DNA from: Sphaerotilus uruguayifluvii
GTDB lineage: Bacteria; Pseudomonadota; Gammaproteobacteria; Burkholderiales; Burkholderiaceae_C
DNA length: 64,000 nt
Reading direction: 5' to 3'
Assembly: GCF_013294065.1 (NCBI RefSeq)
Contig: NZ_JABSNM010000001.1
Span: forward strand, 10,500-74,499
Shown: positions 33,147 to 42,665 of the stretch, one piece after another
Position numbering within the stretch: the stretch's first letter is position 1
Layout of the letters: each line of letters begins with the position of its first letter
The notes under the pieces: generated by a model
What the model saw: the letters and a program-made list of their open reading frames with translations, nothing else
Told to the model about the DNA's origin: nothing
Databases searched by the model: none
Translations under genes and position numbers: made by a program

Positions 33147-35135
33147 TCACTCGGCCGCATCCAGCGGCGAGACGATGCCGAAGCGGCGCATGCGCCGGTA
33201 CAGCGTCATGCGCGCGACGCCCATCTCGCGCGCGACCGCCGAGACATTCCAGCGTGCAGCCGCGAGGCGCTCGCGCAGCTGCCGGGCCGCGTCATGCTCG
33301 ATCGCGGCGACCGCAGCGGCGGACGGCGGTGCCGCCAGGGCGGCGCGGCGGCCGCCCTGGTCCTGCAGCCGCTCGGGCAGATCGGCCAGGCGGATCACGC
33401 CGCCGAGGCAGACGCTGCGGGCGTAGTCGACGACATTGCGCAGCTCGCGCAGGTTGCCGGGCCAGTCGTGCGCCCGCAGCGCCGCGCGGGCGTCGTCGGC
33501 CAGCACCGTGCCGGCGCCGTCGTCGGCCAGCAGCCGCGCGACCAGCACCTCCAGATCGCGGCGCTCGCGCAGCGGCGGCAGCGCGAAGTGCGCGCCGTTG
33601 AGCCGGTAGTAGAGATCGTCGCGGAAGCGCCCCTCGCGCACCATGGTCTCGAGCGGACAGTGCGTCGCGGCGATCACCCGCAGGCGCACCGGCTGCGGCC
33701 GCGTCGCGCCGATCGGCAGCACCTCGCGCTCGGCCAGCACCCGCAGCAGCCGCGCCTGCAGCGCACGCGGCATGTCGCCGATCTCGTCGAGAAAGAGCGT
33801 GCCGCCGTCGGCCTCCTGGATCAGGCCGCGCTTGCCCTTCGGGCCCGCGCCGGAAAAGCTGCCCGGCAGATGGCCGAACAGCTCGCTCTCGATCAGCGAC
33901 TCGGGAATGGCGGCGCAGTTGACCGCGACGAAGGGCCCGTCGCGGCGCGCGCTGCTGCGGTGCAGCGCCTTGGCGAGAAACTCCTTGCCGCTGCCGGTCT
34001 CGCCGGTGATCAGCAGGCTGACCGGGCTGTCGACCAGCCGCGCGGCGCGCTCGACCAGCCGGTCCAGCGCAGGGTCGCCCCCCGAGAGCGCGGCCAGCGG
34101 CGCCGGCAGCGTGGCGCTGCGCGGCGTCTCGGCCGGGCGGCGGGCCGGCGACACGGCCGGCGGCGCGCTCACCCGCAGGAACAGCAGGTCCGGCCGCCCG
34201 GTGCAGCGCACCGCGCCGGCCTCGCCGCCCTGCCCGGCCAGATGGCGCGGCAGCTCGGCGGGCGTGAGCTCCAGCAGCGCCTGCAGCGGCCGGCCGATCA
34301 GCGTCGAGGCCGCCGTCGCCGCGGTGCCCGGCGGCGCGAAGAGCTGCTGCGCGCGGCGGTTGTGGCCGGTGACGCGGCCGGCCGCGTCCAGCGCCAGCAG
34401 ATAGTCGGCGCGCAGGTCGAGAAAGGCCGGCGCGTCGCCCAGGCGCAGGATCCAGTCGCGCCGGTGGCGCCGCAGGAAGGCGGCGTCCTCGATGCGCGCG
34501 GCGGCGTCGCGCACCAGCTGCAGCGCCAGATGCTGGCTGGACTTGGGCTCGGCGCTGCTGAGCTGCGAGATGTCGAGCACCGCCTCCAGCCGCCCGCCGG
34601 GCCCGAACACCGGCGCCGAGGTGCAGGTCAGCGGAATGTGGGTCGCGTCGAAGTGGTCGTCCAGATGCACCGTCAGCGCCTGGCCGGTGCTGATGCAGGT
34701 GCCCACGCCGCAGGTGCCGGCCTGCGCCTCGCTCCAGTCGGCGCCCAGATAGAGGCCGGCGCGGCGCAGCCGGCCCTCGATCTGCAGGTCGCCGAGAAAG
34801 TCCACCGTCACGCCGCGCGCGTCGGTCAGCAGCACCACATAGCCCAGGCCGGCGACCTGGCGATAGAGCTGCTCCAGTCCGTGGCGGGCGATCTGCAGGA
34901 AGTCCTCCATCTGGTCCTGGTGCTCGCGCAGCCGGGCCTGCGGCAGGATGACCGCCTCCTGCATGCGCGTCGGGTCGAGCCGGTGGTCGTGCACGCAGCG
35001 CTGCCAGCTCGCGCGGATGATCGCGTCGTGCGCGGCGGCGGCCGGCGCCGTCAGGCCCCGGTCGGCGACCTCGATGACGGTGGCGATGTGCGCACGCCGG
35101 GCGGCGGACAGCGGGGACGGCATGGCGGTCGACAT
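33147..35135 (-). CDS. AcoR-like sigma-54-dependent activator
   Basis: The 662-residue protein has a GAF sensing region (residues about 80-215, GLYLGADWSEAQAGTCGVGTCI), a PAS-like middle, an AAA+ domain with Walker A GETGSGKE near residue 375 and Walker B GGTLFLDEIGDMP near residue 440, and a Fis-type helix-turn-helix at the C-terminus (RWNVSAVAREMGVARMTLYRRM). The sigma-54 contact loop reads GSFSGA instead of the usual GAFTGA. AcoR-type proteins respond to acetoin, alcohols or ketones. The adjacent enhancer sites and RpoN promoter make the flavin monooxygenase its likely target. A second, weaker RpoN-like site faces the divergent yitT-like gene. Confidence 0.88.
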   Translation of the reverse strand: MSTAMPSPLSAARRAHIATVIEVADRGLTAPAAAAHDAIIRASWQRCVHDHRLDPTRMQEAVILPQARLREHQDQMEDFLQIARHGLEQLYRQVAGLGYVVLLTDARGVTVDFLGDLQIEGRLRRAGLYLGADWSEAQAGTCGVGTCISTGQALTVHLDDHFDATHIPLTCTSAPVFGPGGRLEAVLDISQLSSAEPKSSQHLALQLVRDAAARIEDAAFLRRHRRDWILRLGDAPAFLDLRADYLLALDAAGRVTGHNRRAQQLFAPPGTAATAASTLIGRPLQALLELTPAELPRHLAGQGGEAGAVRCTGRPDLLFLRVSAPPAVSPARRPAETPRSATLPAPLAALSGGDPALDRLVERAARLVDSPVSLLITGETGSGKEFLAKALHRSSARRDGPFVAVNCAAIPESLIESELFGHLPGSFSGAGPKGKRGLIQEADGGTLFLDEIGDMPRALQARLLRVLAEREVLPIGATRPQPVRLRVIAATHCPLETMVREGRFRDDLYYRLNGAHFALPPLRERRDLEVLVARLLADDGAGTVLADDARAALRAHDWPGNLRELRNVVDYARSVCLGGVIRLADLPERLQDQGGRRAALAAPPSAAAVAAIEHDAARQLRERLAAARWNVSAVAREMGVARMTLYRRMRRFGIVSPLDAAE

Positions 35136-35164
35136 GGACGGATCTCCGGACGGCTGGCCGGCCA

Positions 35165-35193
35165 CTGTGCCGCAGCGCCGCGGGCGCGCACAG
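35165..35193. promoter_or_regulatory. Inverted repeat in the AcoR-like/yitT intergenic region
   Basis: CTGTGC (35165-35170) and GCACAG (35188-35193) form a perfect inverted repeat with a 17-bp spacer, about 50 bp upstream of the candidate RpoN site. It could be an activator site, but does not match the TGACAGCTGTCA enhancers on the other side of the gene. Confidence 0.3.
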
Positions 35194-35237
35194 GCGTGAA
35201 CACCCGGAGAATCGTGGCCGACACGACCGGATCGGTG

Positions 35238-35254
35238 CCGGCACGCTTCCTGCA
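35238..35254 (+). promoter_or_regulatory. Possible sigma-54 promoter before the yitT-like gene
   Basis: CCGGCACGCTTCCTGCA fits the RpoN pattern, with GG at 35240-35241 and GC at 35252-35253, 10 nt apart. The predicted start (near 35265) falls on the ATG of the next gene, which leaves no leader. Either translation begins downstream (GTG at 35316) or the match is chance. Confidence 0.4.
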
Positions 35255-35264
35255 GATTCGGGTC

Positions 35265-35912
35265 ATGGCCGCCGATCCGCTTTCCCGCCCCGCCCCGCCC
35301 GCCGCCGAGACCGAGCGCGTGCGCCGCCACACCCCGTTCGAGGACGCGCAGGCGCTGTTCACCGGCACGCTGTTCGTGTCGCTGGCGCTGATCATGTTCC
35401 GCCAGGCCGGGCTGATGACCGGCGGCACCGCAGGCGCCGCCTTCCTGCTGCACTACGCCACCGGCTGGAGCTTCGGGCCGCTGTTCTTCGTTCTGAACCT
35501 GCCCTTCTACGGCTTCGCCTGGAAGCGCATGGGGCGCGAGTTCACGCTCAAGACCTTCCTGTCGGTGGGCCTGCTGTCGCTGATGACGTCCTGGTCGCCG
35601 GCGCTGTTCGCGATCGAGCGGCTGCATCCGGCCTACGCGGCGGTGCTCGGCGGGCTGCTGCTGGGCTCGGGCTGCCTGTTCCTGGCGCGGCACCACGCCA
35701 GCCTGGGTGGCGCCACCATCGTCTCGCTCTACCTGCAGCGCTCGCGCCACTGGCGCGCCGGCCATGTGCAGATGGCGATCGACGGCACGATCCTGGCGCT
35801 GTCCTTCGCGCTGATCGAGCCGCAGAAGGCGCTCTACTCCATCCTTGCCGCGGTGACGATGAACCTCTTCATCGCGATCAACCACCGACCGGGGCGCTAC
35901 GCGGTGCTCTGA
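35265..35912 (+). CDS. YitT-family membrane protein
   Basis: The 215-residue protein has five to six membrane helices and matches the YitT/DUF161 family: [33 protein letters not shown] near residue 22, then [21 protein letters not shown] and [14 protein letters not shown]. Function is not established. It ends 13 bp before sdaA, so the two are likely cotranscribed, which hints at a role linked to serine or its products. It lies divergent to the AcoR-like gene with a possible RpoN site between. Start ATG 35265 has no clear ribosome site. Confidence 0.82.
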   Translation: MAADPLSRPAPPAAETERVRRHTPFEDAQALFTGTLFVSLALIMFRQAGLMTGGTAGAAFLLHYATGWSFGPLFFVLNLPFYGFAWKRMGREFTLKTFLSVGLLSLMTSWSPALFAIERLHPAYAAVLGGLLLGSGCLFLARHHASLGGATIVSLYLQRSRHWRAGHVQMAIDGTILALSFALIEPQKALYSILAAVTMNLFIAINHRPGRYAVL

Positions 35913-35925
35913 GGAGACAGACAAG

Positions 35926-37314
<1,389 letters not shown>

Positions 37315-37316
37315 GA

Positions 37317-37346
37317 CCGAGGCCGGACCGCCTCGCCCGGCCTCGG
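37317..37346 (+). terminator. Hairpin terminator after sdaA
   Basis: CCGAGGCCGG and CCGGCCTCGG form a perfect 10-bp stem with a 10-nt loop, 3 nt after the sdaA stop. No T run follows, so it may work with Rho or only protect the 3' end. Confidence 0.55.
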
Positions 37347-37370
37347 CCGCGGCCTGCTGGCTTTCACCGA

Positions 37371-37392
37371 TTGACGTTTACGTAAACGTAAA
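37371..37392. promoter_or_regulatory. 22-bp palindromic operator, LiuR-like
   Basis: The core GTTTACGTAAAC (37376-37387) is a perfect palindrome and extends to 22 bp with one mismatched pair. Its left end TTGACG (37371-37376) doubles as a -35 element, but the -10 region is weak, as in promoters activated by MerR-type proteins. The sequence resembles sites I associate with LiuR, a MerR-family regulator of branched-chain acyl-CoA degradation in beta- and gammaproteobacteria. It heads the can-aceK-thiolase-acyl-CoA dehydrogenase run. Confidence 0.6.
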
Positions 37393-37448
37393 CAAAAATC
37401 GCCCGGGTGTCAGCCACGGACAGGTCCCTGACGCAACAATCGCTGTCC

Positions 37449-38126
37449 ATGAGCACAGAACTGAACGAACTCTTCGAACGCAATCGCCAGTGGGCAGCCG
37501 ACACCGAGACCCGCGAGCCGGGTTTCTTCTCGCGCCTGTTGAAGCAGCAGACTCCGCAGTACCTGTGGATCGGCTGTGCCGACAGCCGCGTGCCGGCCAA
37601 CGAGCTGGTCGACCTGCTGCCCGGTGAACTCTTCGTCCACCGCAACATCGCCAACGTGGTCGTGCCCAGCGACCTCAACGCGCTGTCGGTGATCCAGTAC
37701 GCGGTCGACGCGCTGAGGGTCACGCACGTCATCGTCGTCGGCCACTCCAACTGCGGCGGCGTCAAGGCGGCGCTGAACAACCTGCGCGTCGGCCTGGTCG
37801 ACAACTGGCTGCGCCATGTGCAGGACGTGCGCAACCACCACCACGACTTCCTCGACACCGTCGAGCCGGAACGCCGCACCGACGCGCTGGTCGAGCTCAA
37901 CGTGCTGGAGCAGGCGCGCAACGTCTGCCGCACCACCATCGTCGAGGACGCCTGGCAGCGCGGCCAGGAAGTCGTCATCCACGGCTGGGTCTACGGCCTG
38001 CACAACGGCCTGCTCGAGGACATGCGCATGACGGTGGCGAAGTCGAAGGACATCGAGCCGGCCTACGCACGCGCGCTGGCGGCGCTGAAGCAGCGCTTCG
38101 CGTCCGGCGAAGGCGCGGCGGCCTGA
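37449..38126 (+). CDS. can: Beta-class carbonic anhydrase
   Basis: The 225-residue enzyme carries the full zinc set of beta carbonic anhydrases: Cys43, Asp45 and Arg47 in GCADSRV, and His99 and Cys102 in GHSNCGGV. It interconverts CO2 and bicarbonate in the cytoplasm. It is the first gene after the palindromic operator and 18 bp ahead of aceK. In an acyl-CoA-degrading operon it could supply bicarbonate for biotin-dependent acyl-CoA carboxylases. A GTG at 37407 would add 14 residues; ATG 37449 fits the family start (MSTELNELFERNRQWA). Confidence 0.93.
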   Translation: MSTELNELFERNRQWAADTETREPGFFSRLLKQQTPQYLWIGCADSRVPANELVDLLPGELFVHRNIANVVVPSDLNALSVIQYAVDALRVTHVIVVGHSNCGGVKAALNNLRVGLVDNWLRHVQDVRNHHHDFLDTVEPERRTDALVELNVLEQARNVCRTTIVEDAWQRGQEVVIHGWVYGLHNGLLEDMRMTVAKSKDIEPAYARALAALKQRFASGEGAAA

Positions 38127-38144
38127 CCCCCGGAGCGCCGGCCG

Positions 38145-39962
38145 ATGTTCCCGCAGCAGCTCGACGACACCCGCGCCTTCGACATCGCCTGCGCGATGCT
38201 CGACGGCTTCAACCGCCACTACCGGCTGCTGCGCGAGGCCAGCGCCGGCGCCAAGGCCCGCTTCGAGCGGGCCGACTGGCACGGCCAGCAGCGTGCGCAG
38301 CGCGAGCGCATCGAGTTCTACCCGCGCCGCGTCGAGGAGACGCTCGAGCGGCTGCGCGGCGACTTCCGCGCCGGCTCGCTGCCGATGACGGTCTGGCAGC
38401 AGGTCAAGCTGCACTACATCGGCCTGCTGACCGGCCACCGCCAGCCCGAGCTGGCCGAGACCTTCTTCAACTCGGTGACGACCAAGATCCTGCACCGGGA
38501 CTACTTCCACAACGACTTCATCTTCGTGCGCCCGGCCGTCTCGACCGAATACATCGAGAACGACGAGCCGCAGGCGCGCCCGACCTTCCGCGCCTGGTAT
38601 CCGGTCCGGGAGACGCTGCGCGAGGCGCTGGCGCAGCTGGTCGGCAGCTTCGGGCTGGAGGGCGAGTGGGCCGACCTGGAGCGCGACCTCGACGACGTGC
38701 TCGCCGAGACCGAGGCGGCGATCGGCCCGGGGCGGCTGCGCACCAACTTCCAGATCCAGGCGCTGAGCTCGCTGTTCTTCCGCAACAAGGGCGCCTATGT
38801 GGTCGGCCGCATCATCAACGGCTACAGGGACCTGCCCTTCGCGCTGCCGATCCTGCATGACGAGGCCGGCCGGCTGACGATCGACGCGGCGCTGTTCGGC
38901 GAGGACGACCTGCAGCGGCTGTTCAGCTTCGCGCGGGCCTACTTCATGGTCGACATGGAGGTGCCCTCGGCGTACGTGCAGTTCCTGCGCGCGCTGATGC
39001 CGCGCAAGCCGCGCAGCGAGCTCTACAGCCAGCTCGGCCTGCACAAGCAGGGCAAGACGCTGTTCTACCGCGACTTCCAGTTCCACCTGCGCCACTCGAC
39101 CGACCGCTTCCGCATCGCGCCGGGCATCAAGGGCATGGTGATGCTGGTGTTCGACCTGCCCAGCTACCCCTACGTCTTCAAGGTCATCAAGGACCGCTTC
39201 CCGGCGCAGAAGGACACCACGCGCGAGCAGGTCAAGGGCAAGTACCTGCTGGTCAAGCAGCACGACCGGGTCGGGCGCATGGCCGACACGCTGGAGTTCA
39301 GCAACGTCGCCTTCCCGCGCGCGCGCTTCTCCGACGAGCTGATCGAGGAGATCCGCCGCGAGGCGCCCAGCCAGCTCGAGATCTCCGACCGCGACGGCGA
39401 CGGCCAGGAAGAGGTGATCCTCCGGCACGTCTACATCGAGCGCCGCATGGTGCCGCTGAACATCTACCTGCAGGAGGCCACGCCCGAGCAGCTCGAGCAT
39501 GCGGTCGTCGAGTACGGCCAGGCGATCAAGGACCTGGTGGCGGCCAACATATTCCCCGGCGACATGCTGTGGAAGAACTTCGGCGTGGTGCGCAACAACA
39601 AGGTCGTCTTCTACGACTACGACGAGATCGAGTACGTCACCGACTGCCACTTCCGCCGCGTGCCCGCGCCGCGCAACGAGGAGGACGAGATGTCGGGCGA
39701 GATCTGGTATTCGGTCGGCCCGAAGGATGTCTTCCCGGAGACCTTCGGCCCCTTCCTGCTCGGCCACCGCGGCGTGCGCGAGGTGTTCATGCGCCATCAC
39801 GCCGACCTGCTCGATGCGGCCTTCTGGCAGGCGCACCAGACGCGCATCCGCGCCGGCCATGTGCACGACGTCTTTCCCTACGACCCGGAGCGCCGCTTCC
39901 AGCACCGTCGGCGCCCGGTCGGACCTGCCGTTGCCCCTGTTCCCCACGTCCCCACCGAGTGA
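38145..39962 (+). CDS. aceK: Isocitrate dehydrogenase kinase/phosphatase
   Basis: The 605-residue protein has the length and sequence of Ace[15 protein letters not shown] near residue 65, the phosphatase/regulatory half around [24 protein letters not shown], the ATP-binding [24 protein letters not shown] near residue 330, and the catalytic [28 protein letters not shown] near residue 470. It phosphorylates and dephosphorylates isocitrate dehydrogenase to split carbon between the TCA cycle and the glyoxylate bypass. In enterics it follows aceBA; here it follows carbonic anhydrase and precedes a thiolase, so it is tuned to acyl-CoA breakdown. Confidence 0.95.
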   Translation: MFPQQLDDTRAFDIACAMLDGFNRHYRLLREASAGAKARFERADWHGQQRAQRERIEFYPRRVEETLERLRGDFRAGSLPMTVWQQVKLHYIGLLTGHRQPELAETFFNSVTTKILHRDYFHNDFIFVRPAVSTEYIENDEPQARPTFRAWYPVRETLREALAQLVGSFGLEGEWADLERDLDDVLAETEAAIGPGRLRTNFQIQALSSLFFRNKGAYVVGRIINGYRDLPFALPILHDEAGRLTIDAALFGEDDLQRLFSFARAYFMVDMEVPSAYVQFLRALMPRKPRSELYSQLGLHKQGKTLFYRDFQFHLRHSTDRFRIAPGIKGMVMLVFDLPSYPYVFKVIKDRFPAQKDTTREQVKGKYLLVKQHDRVGRMADTLEFSNVAFPRARFSDELIEEIRREAPSQLEISDRDGDGQEEVILRHVYIERRMVPLNIYLQEATPEQLEHAVVEYGQAIKDLVAANIFPGDMLWKNFGVVRNNKVVFYDYDEIEYVTDCHFRRVPAPRNEEDEMSGEIWYSVGPKDVFPETFGPFLLGHRGVREVFMRHHADLLDAAFWQAHQTRIRAGHVHDVFPYDPERRFQHRRRPVGPAVAPVPHVPTE

Positions 39963-39981
39963 ATCCCGAAGGAGCGCCTCC

Positions 39982-41181
39982 ATGAGCGTCAGCATCAGCC
40001 GCAGCCACGACCCCGTCGTCATCGTCTCCGCCGCCCGCACGCCGATCGGCGGCCTGCTGGGCGACTTCGCCGCGCTGCCCGCCGCCGAGCTCGGCGGCGT
40101 GGCGATCCGCGCCGCCATCGAGCGCGCCGGCCTGCCCGGCGACGTGGTCGACGAGGTGCTGATGGGCAACTGCCTGATGGCCGGCCAGGGCCAGGCGCCG
40201 GCGCGCCAGGCCGCGCTGGCCGCCGGCCTGCCGATCTCGGCCGGCGCGGTGACGCTGTCGAAGATGTGCGGCTCGGGCATGCGCGCGATGATGTTCGCGC
40301 ACGACATGCTCGCCGCAGGCTCGGCCGACGTGATGATCGCCGGCGGCATGGAGAGCATGACCAACGCGCCGCACCTGAGCTTCGTGCGCAAGGGCGTGAA
40401 GTACGGCGCCGCGCAGCTCTTCGACCACATGGCGATGGACGGCCTGGAGGACGCCTACGAGCGCGGCAAGGCGATGGGCGTCTTCGCCGAGGCCTGCGTC
40501 GAGAAGTACGGCTTCACCCGCGAGGCGCAGGACGCCTACGCCATCGCCTCCACCACGCGCGCCAAGACTGCCAACGAGGACGGCTCCTTCGACTGGGAGA
40601 TCGCGCCGGTGACGATCAGGGGCCGCGGCGGCGACACGGTGGTCCGCCACGACGAGCAGCCCTTCAAGGCCCGTCTGGACAAGATCGCCGGGCTGAAGCC
40701 GGCCTTCAAGCGTGACGGCACGATCACGGCCGCCAACGCCAGCAGCATTTCCGACGGCGCCGCCGCGCTGGTGCTGATGCGCGAGTCGACCGCCGCCGCG
40801 CATGGCCTGCGGCCGGTCGCGCGCATCGTCGCGCATGCGGTGCACGCGCAGGAGCCGGCCTGGTTCTCGACCGCGCCGGTCGGCTCGATCCGCAAGGTGC
40901 TCGCGCGCGCGGGCTGGCAGGCCGGCGACGTCGACCTGTGGGAGGTCAACGAGGCCTTCGCGGCGGTGACGATGGCGGCGATGCACGAGTTCTCGCTGCC
41001 GCACGAGATCGTCAACGTGCACGGCGGCGCCTGCGCGCTGGGCCATCCGATCGGCGCCTCGGGCGCGCGCATCGTCGTGACGCTGCTGGGCGCGCTCAGG
41101 AAGCGCGGCCTCAGGCGCGGTGTCGCCAGCCTGTGCATCGGCGGCGGCGAGGCCACCGCGCTGGCCGTCGAGATGGCGTGA
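39982..41181 (+). CDS. Acetyl-CoA acetyltransferase (thiolase)
   Basis: The 399-residue protein has all thiolase active-site elements: nucleophile Cys96 in LSKMCGSGMRA, EVNEAFA near residue 318, His355 in ALGHPIGASGAR and Cys385 in SLCIGGGEA. It condenses or cleaves acetoacetyl-CoA, at the end of leucine or fatty-acid breakdown or at the start of PHB synthesis. AAGGAG precedes the ATG by 8 nt. It lies 19 bp after aceK. The phaP gene at 14.1 kb shows the cell makes PHB, but this copy is more likely catabolic from its neighbours. Confidence 0.92.
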   Translation: MSVSISRSHDPVVIVSAARTPIGGLLGDFAALPAAELGGVAIRAAIERAGLPGDVVDEVLMGNCLMAGQGQAPARQAALAAGLPISAGAVTLSKMCGSGMRAMMFAHDMLAAGSADVMIAGGMESMTNAPHLSFVRKGVKYGAAQLFDHMAMDGLEDAYERGKAMGVFAEACVEKYGFTREAQDAYAIASTTRAKTANEDGSFDWEIAPVTIRGRGGDTVVRHDEQPFKARLDKIAGLKPAFKRDGTITAANASSISDGAAALVLMRESTAAAHGLRPVARIVAHAVHAQEPAWFSTAPVGSIRKVLARAGWQAGDVDLWEVNEAFAAVTMAAMHEFSLPHEIVNVHGGACALGHPIGASGARIVVTLLGALRKRGLRRGVASLCIGGGEATALAVEMA

Positions 41182-41195
41182 CGCACGGCATCGGC

Positions 41196-41873
41196 ATGAC
41201 CCTGGGTCTGCACGATCCGGCGCTGTTCGCGCTGTCGGTGCTGGTGCTCAACGCCACGCCGGGCGTCGACCTGGTCTTCGTGGTCGGGCGCACGCTGCAG
41301 TGCGGACCGCGCACCGGGCTGGCCGGCGCGGCCGGCATCAGCCTGGGCTGCGTGGTGCACGCGCTGGCGGCGGCCTCCGGGCTGGCGGCGCTGCTGGCGA
41401 TGTCGGCCACCGCCTTCTCGGCGCTGAAGTGGCTGGGCGCGGCCTATCTGGTCTGGCTGGCCGCGGGCATGCTGCGCGCGGCGTGGGCCGATCCGGCGCG
41501 GGCTCCTGCGGCCGCGGTGTCGCACGGCGCCGCCGGCGAGGCCCCGTCGCTGGGCCGCACCTTTCGCCAGGGCCTGCTGACGAACGTGCTCAACCCGAAG
41601 GTCGCGCTGTTCTTCCTCGCCTTCCTGCCGCAGTTCATCGACGCCGCCACGCCCGACAAGGCCTTCAGCTTCCTGGTGCTGGGCGCCTGGTTCGCGGCGC
41701 AGAGCGCGCTGTTCCTGGCCGTGCTCGTGGGCCTCGCCGGCCTGCTCCGGCAGCGTGCGCGCGCGTCCTCCTTCGCCTCCGCCTCGGCCGGCCGCTGGCT
41801 GCAGGGCCTGGGCGGCCTGCTCTTCCTGGGCCTGGCCGCACGGCTGGCCCGCACCGAGGCACCCCTGCCATGA
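41196..41873 (+). CDS. LysE/RhtB-family amino-acid exporter
   Basis: The 225-residue inner-membrane protein has about six helices and the LysE family signature: LFALSVLVLNATPGVDLVFVVGRTLQCGPRTGLAGAAGISLG near residue 10 and FRQGLLTNVLNPKVALFFLAFLPQFI near residue 128. It probably exports an amino acid or related zwitterion. It lies 14 bp after the thiolase gene and overlaps the next gene by 4 bp. In an operon for branched-chain acyl-CoA use, export of excess amino acid would prevent overload, but this is inference. Confidence 0.88.
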   Translation: MTLGLHDPALFALSVLVLNATPGVDLVFVVGRTLQCGPRTGLAGAAGISLGCVVHALAAASGLAALLAMSATAFSALKWLGAAYLVWLAAGMLRAAWADPARAPAAAVSHGAAGEAPSLGRTFRQGLLTNVLNPKVALFFLAFLPQFIDAATPDKAFSFLVLGAWFAAQSALFLAVLVGLAGLLRQRARASSFASASAGRWLQGLGGLLFLGLAARLARTEAPLP

Positions 41874-42577
41874 CCTCGTCCTCCACCCTGTCCTCTCCCG
41901 CCGCGGAACCCGCCTCGGTGCTGGTCGTCGGCGCCTCGCGCGGCATCGGCCTGGAGCTGGTGCGCCAGTACCGCGCCGCCGGCGCCCGCGTCGTCGCCAC
42001 CGCGCGCGACGACGCCGGCCTGCAGGCGCTGTCGGCGCTCGGCGCCAAGGCGCTGCGCATCGACGTGGCGAAGGCCGCCAGCGTCGCCGGCCTGGCCTGG
42101 CAGATCGACGGCGAGGCCTTCGATCTGGTCGTCGTCAACGCCGGCGTCTACGGCCCGCGCCTGCGCACGCTCGACACGCCCTCGGCGGCCGACTTCGATG
42201 CGGTCATGCACACCAACGTGCTCGGCCCGATGCAGGTGCTGCCGCAGCTGCTCGACGCACTGGCGCCGGGCGCGCGGCTGGTGGTCGTGTCGTCGATCAT
42301 GGCCTCGATCGGCAGCCGCTCGCAGACGCTGGGCTGGCTCTACGCCGCGTCGAAGGCGGCGCTGAACTCGGTGCTGAAGGACGTGTCGCTGGCGCTGGCC
42401 GGCCGCGCGACCTGCATCGCCGTGCATCCGGGCTGGGTGCAGACCGCGATGGGCGGCCCGCAGGCGCCGCTGCCGGTGGCCGACAGCGCCGGCAGCCTGC
42501 GCGCCACCTTCGCCCGCCTGACCCCGGCCGACAACGGCCGTTTCCTGAACCTCGACGGCTCGCCGCTCGACTGGTAA
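41870..42577 (+). CDS. Short-chain dehydrogenase/reductase
   Basis: The 235-residue oxidoreductase has the SDR cofactor motif GASRGIG near residue 22, NAG in VVVNAGVYGP near residue 92, the catalytic Ser in VVSSIMASIGS and Tyr158-x3-Lys162 in YAASKAAL. A PGWVQTAMGG segment near residue 185 follows. The basic residues after the first strand (ATARDD) suggest NADP. It overlaps the LysE gene by 4 bp and precedes the acyl-CoA dehydrogenase by 88 bp. The substrate is unknown. Confidence 0.88.
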   Translation: MTSSSTLSSPAAEPASVLVVGASRGIGLELVRQYRAAGARVVATARDDAGLQALSALGAKALRIDVAKAASVAGLAWQIDGEAFDLVVVNAGVYGPRLRTLDTPSAADFDAVMHTNVLGPMQVLPQLLDALAPGARLVVVSSIMASIGSRSQTLGWLYAASKAALNSVLKDVSLALAGRATCIAVHPGWVQTAMGGPQAPLPVADSAGSLRATFARLTPADNGRFLNLDGSPLDW

Positions 42578-42665
42578 GCCCGGCGACCCCCGTCACGCCC
42601 TGTCCGTCACGCCCGCGCAAGGCGGGTGCCCACGCAGAACAAGCGAAAGAAGCGAAGGCCCACCC

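Noticed and set aside
42591-42610. Two GTCACGCC repeats before the acyl-CoA dehydrogenase gene as a Pho box
   Set aside because: The TCAC elements are 14 bp apart, not 11, and no further repeats or -10 follow.
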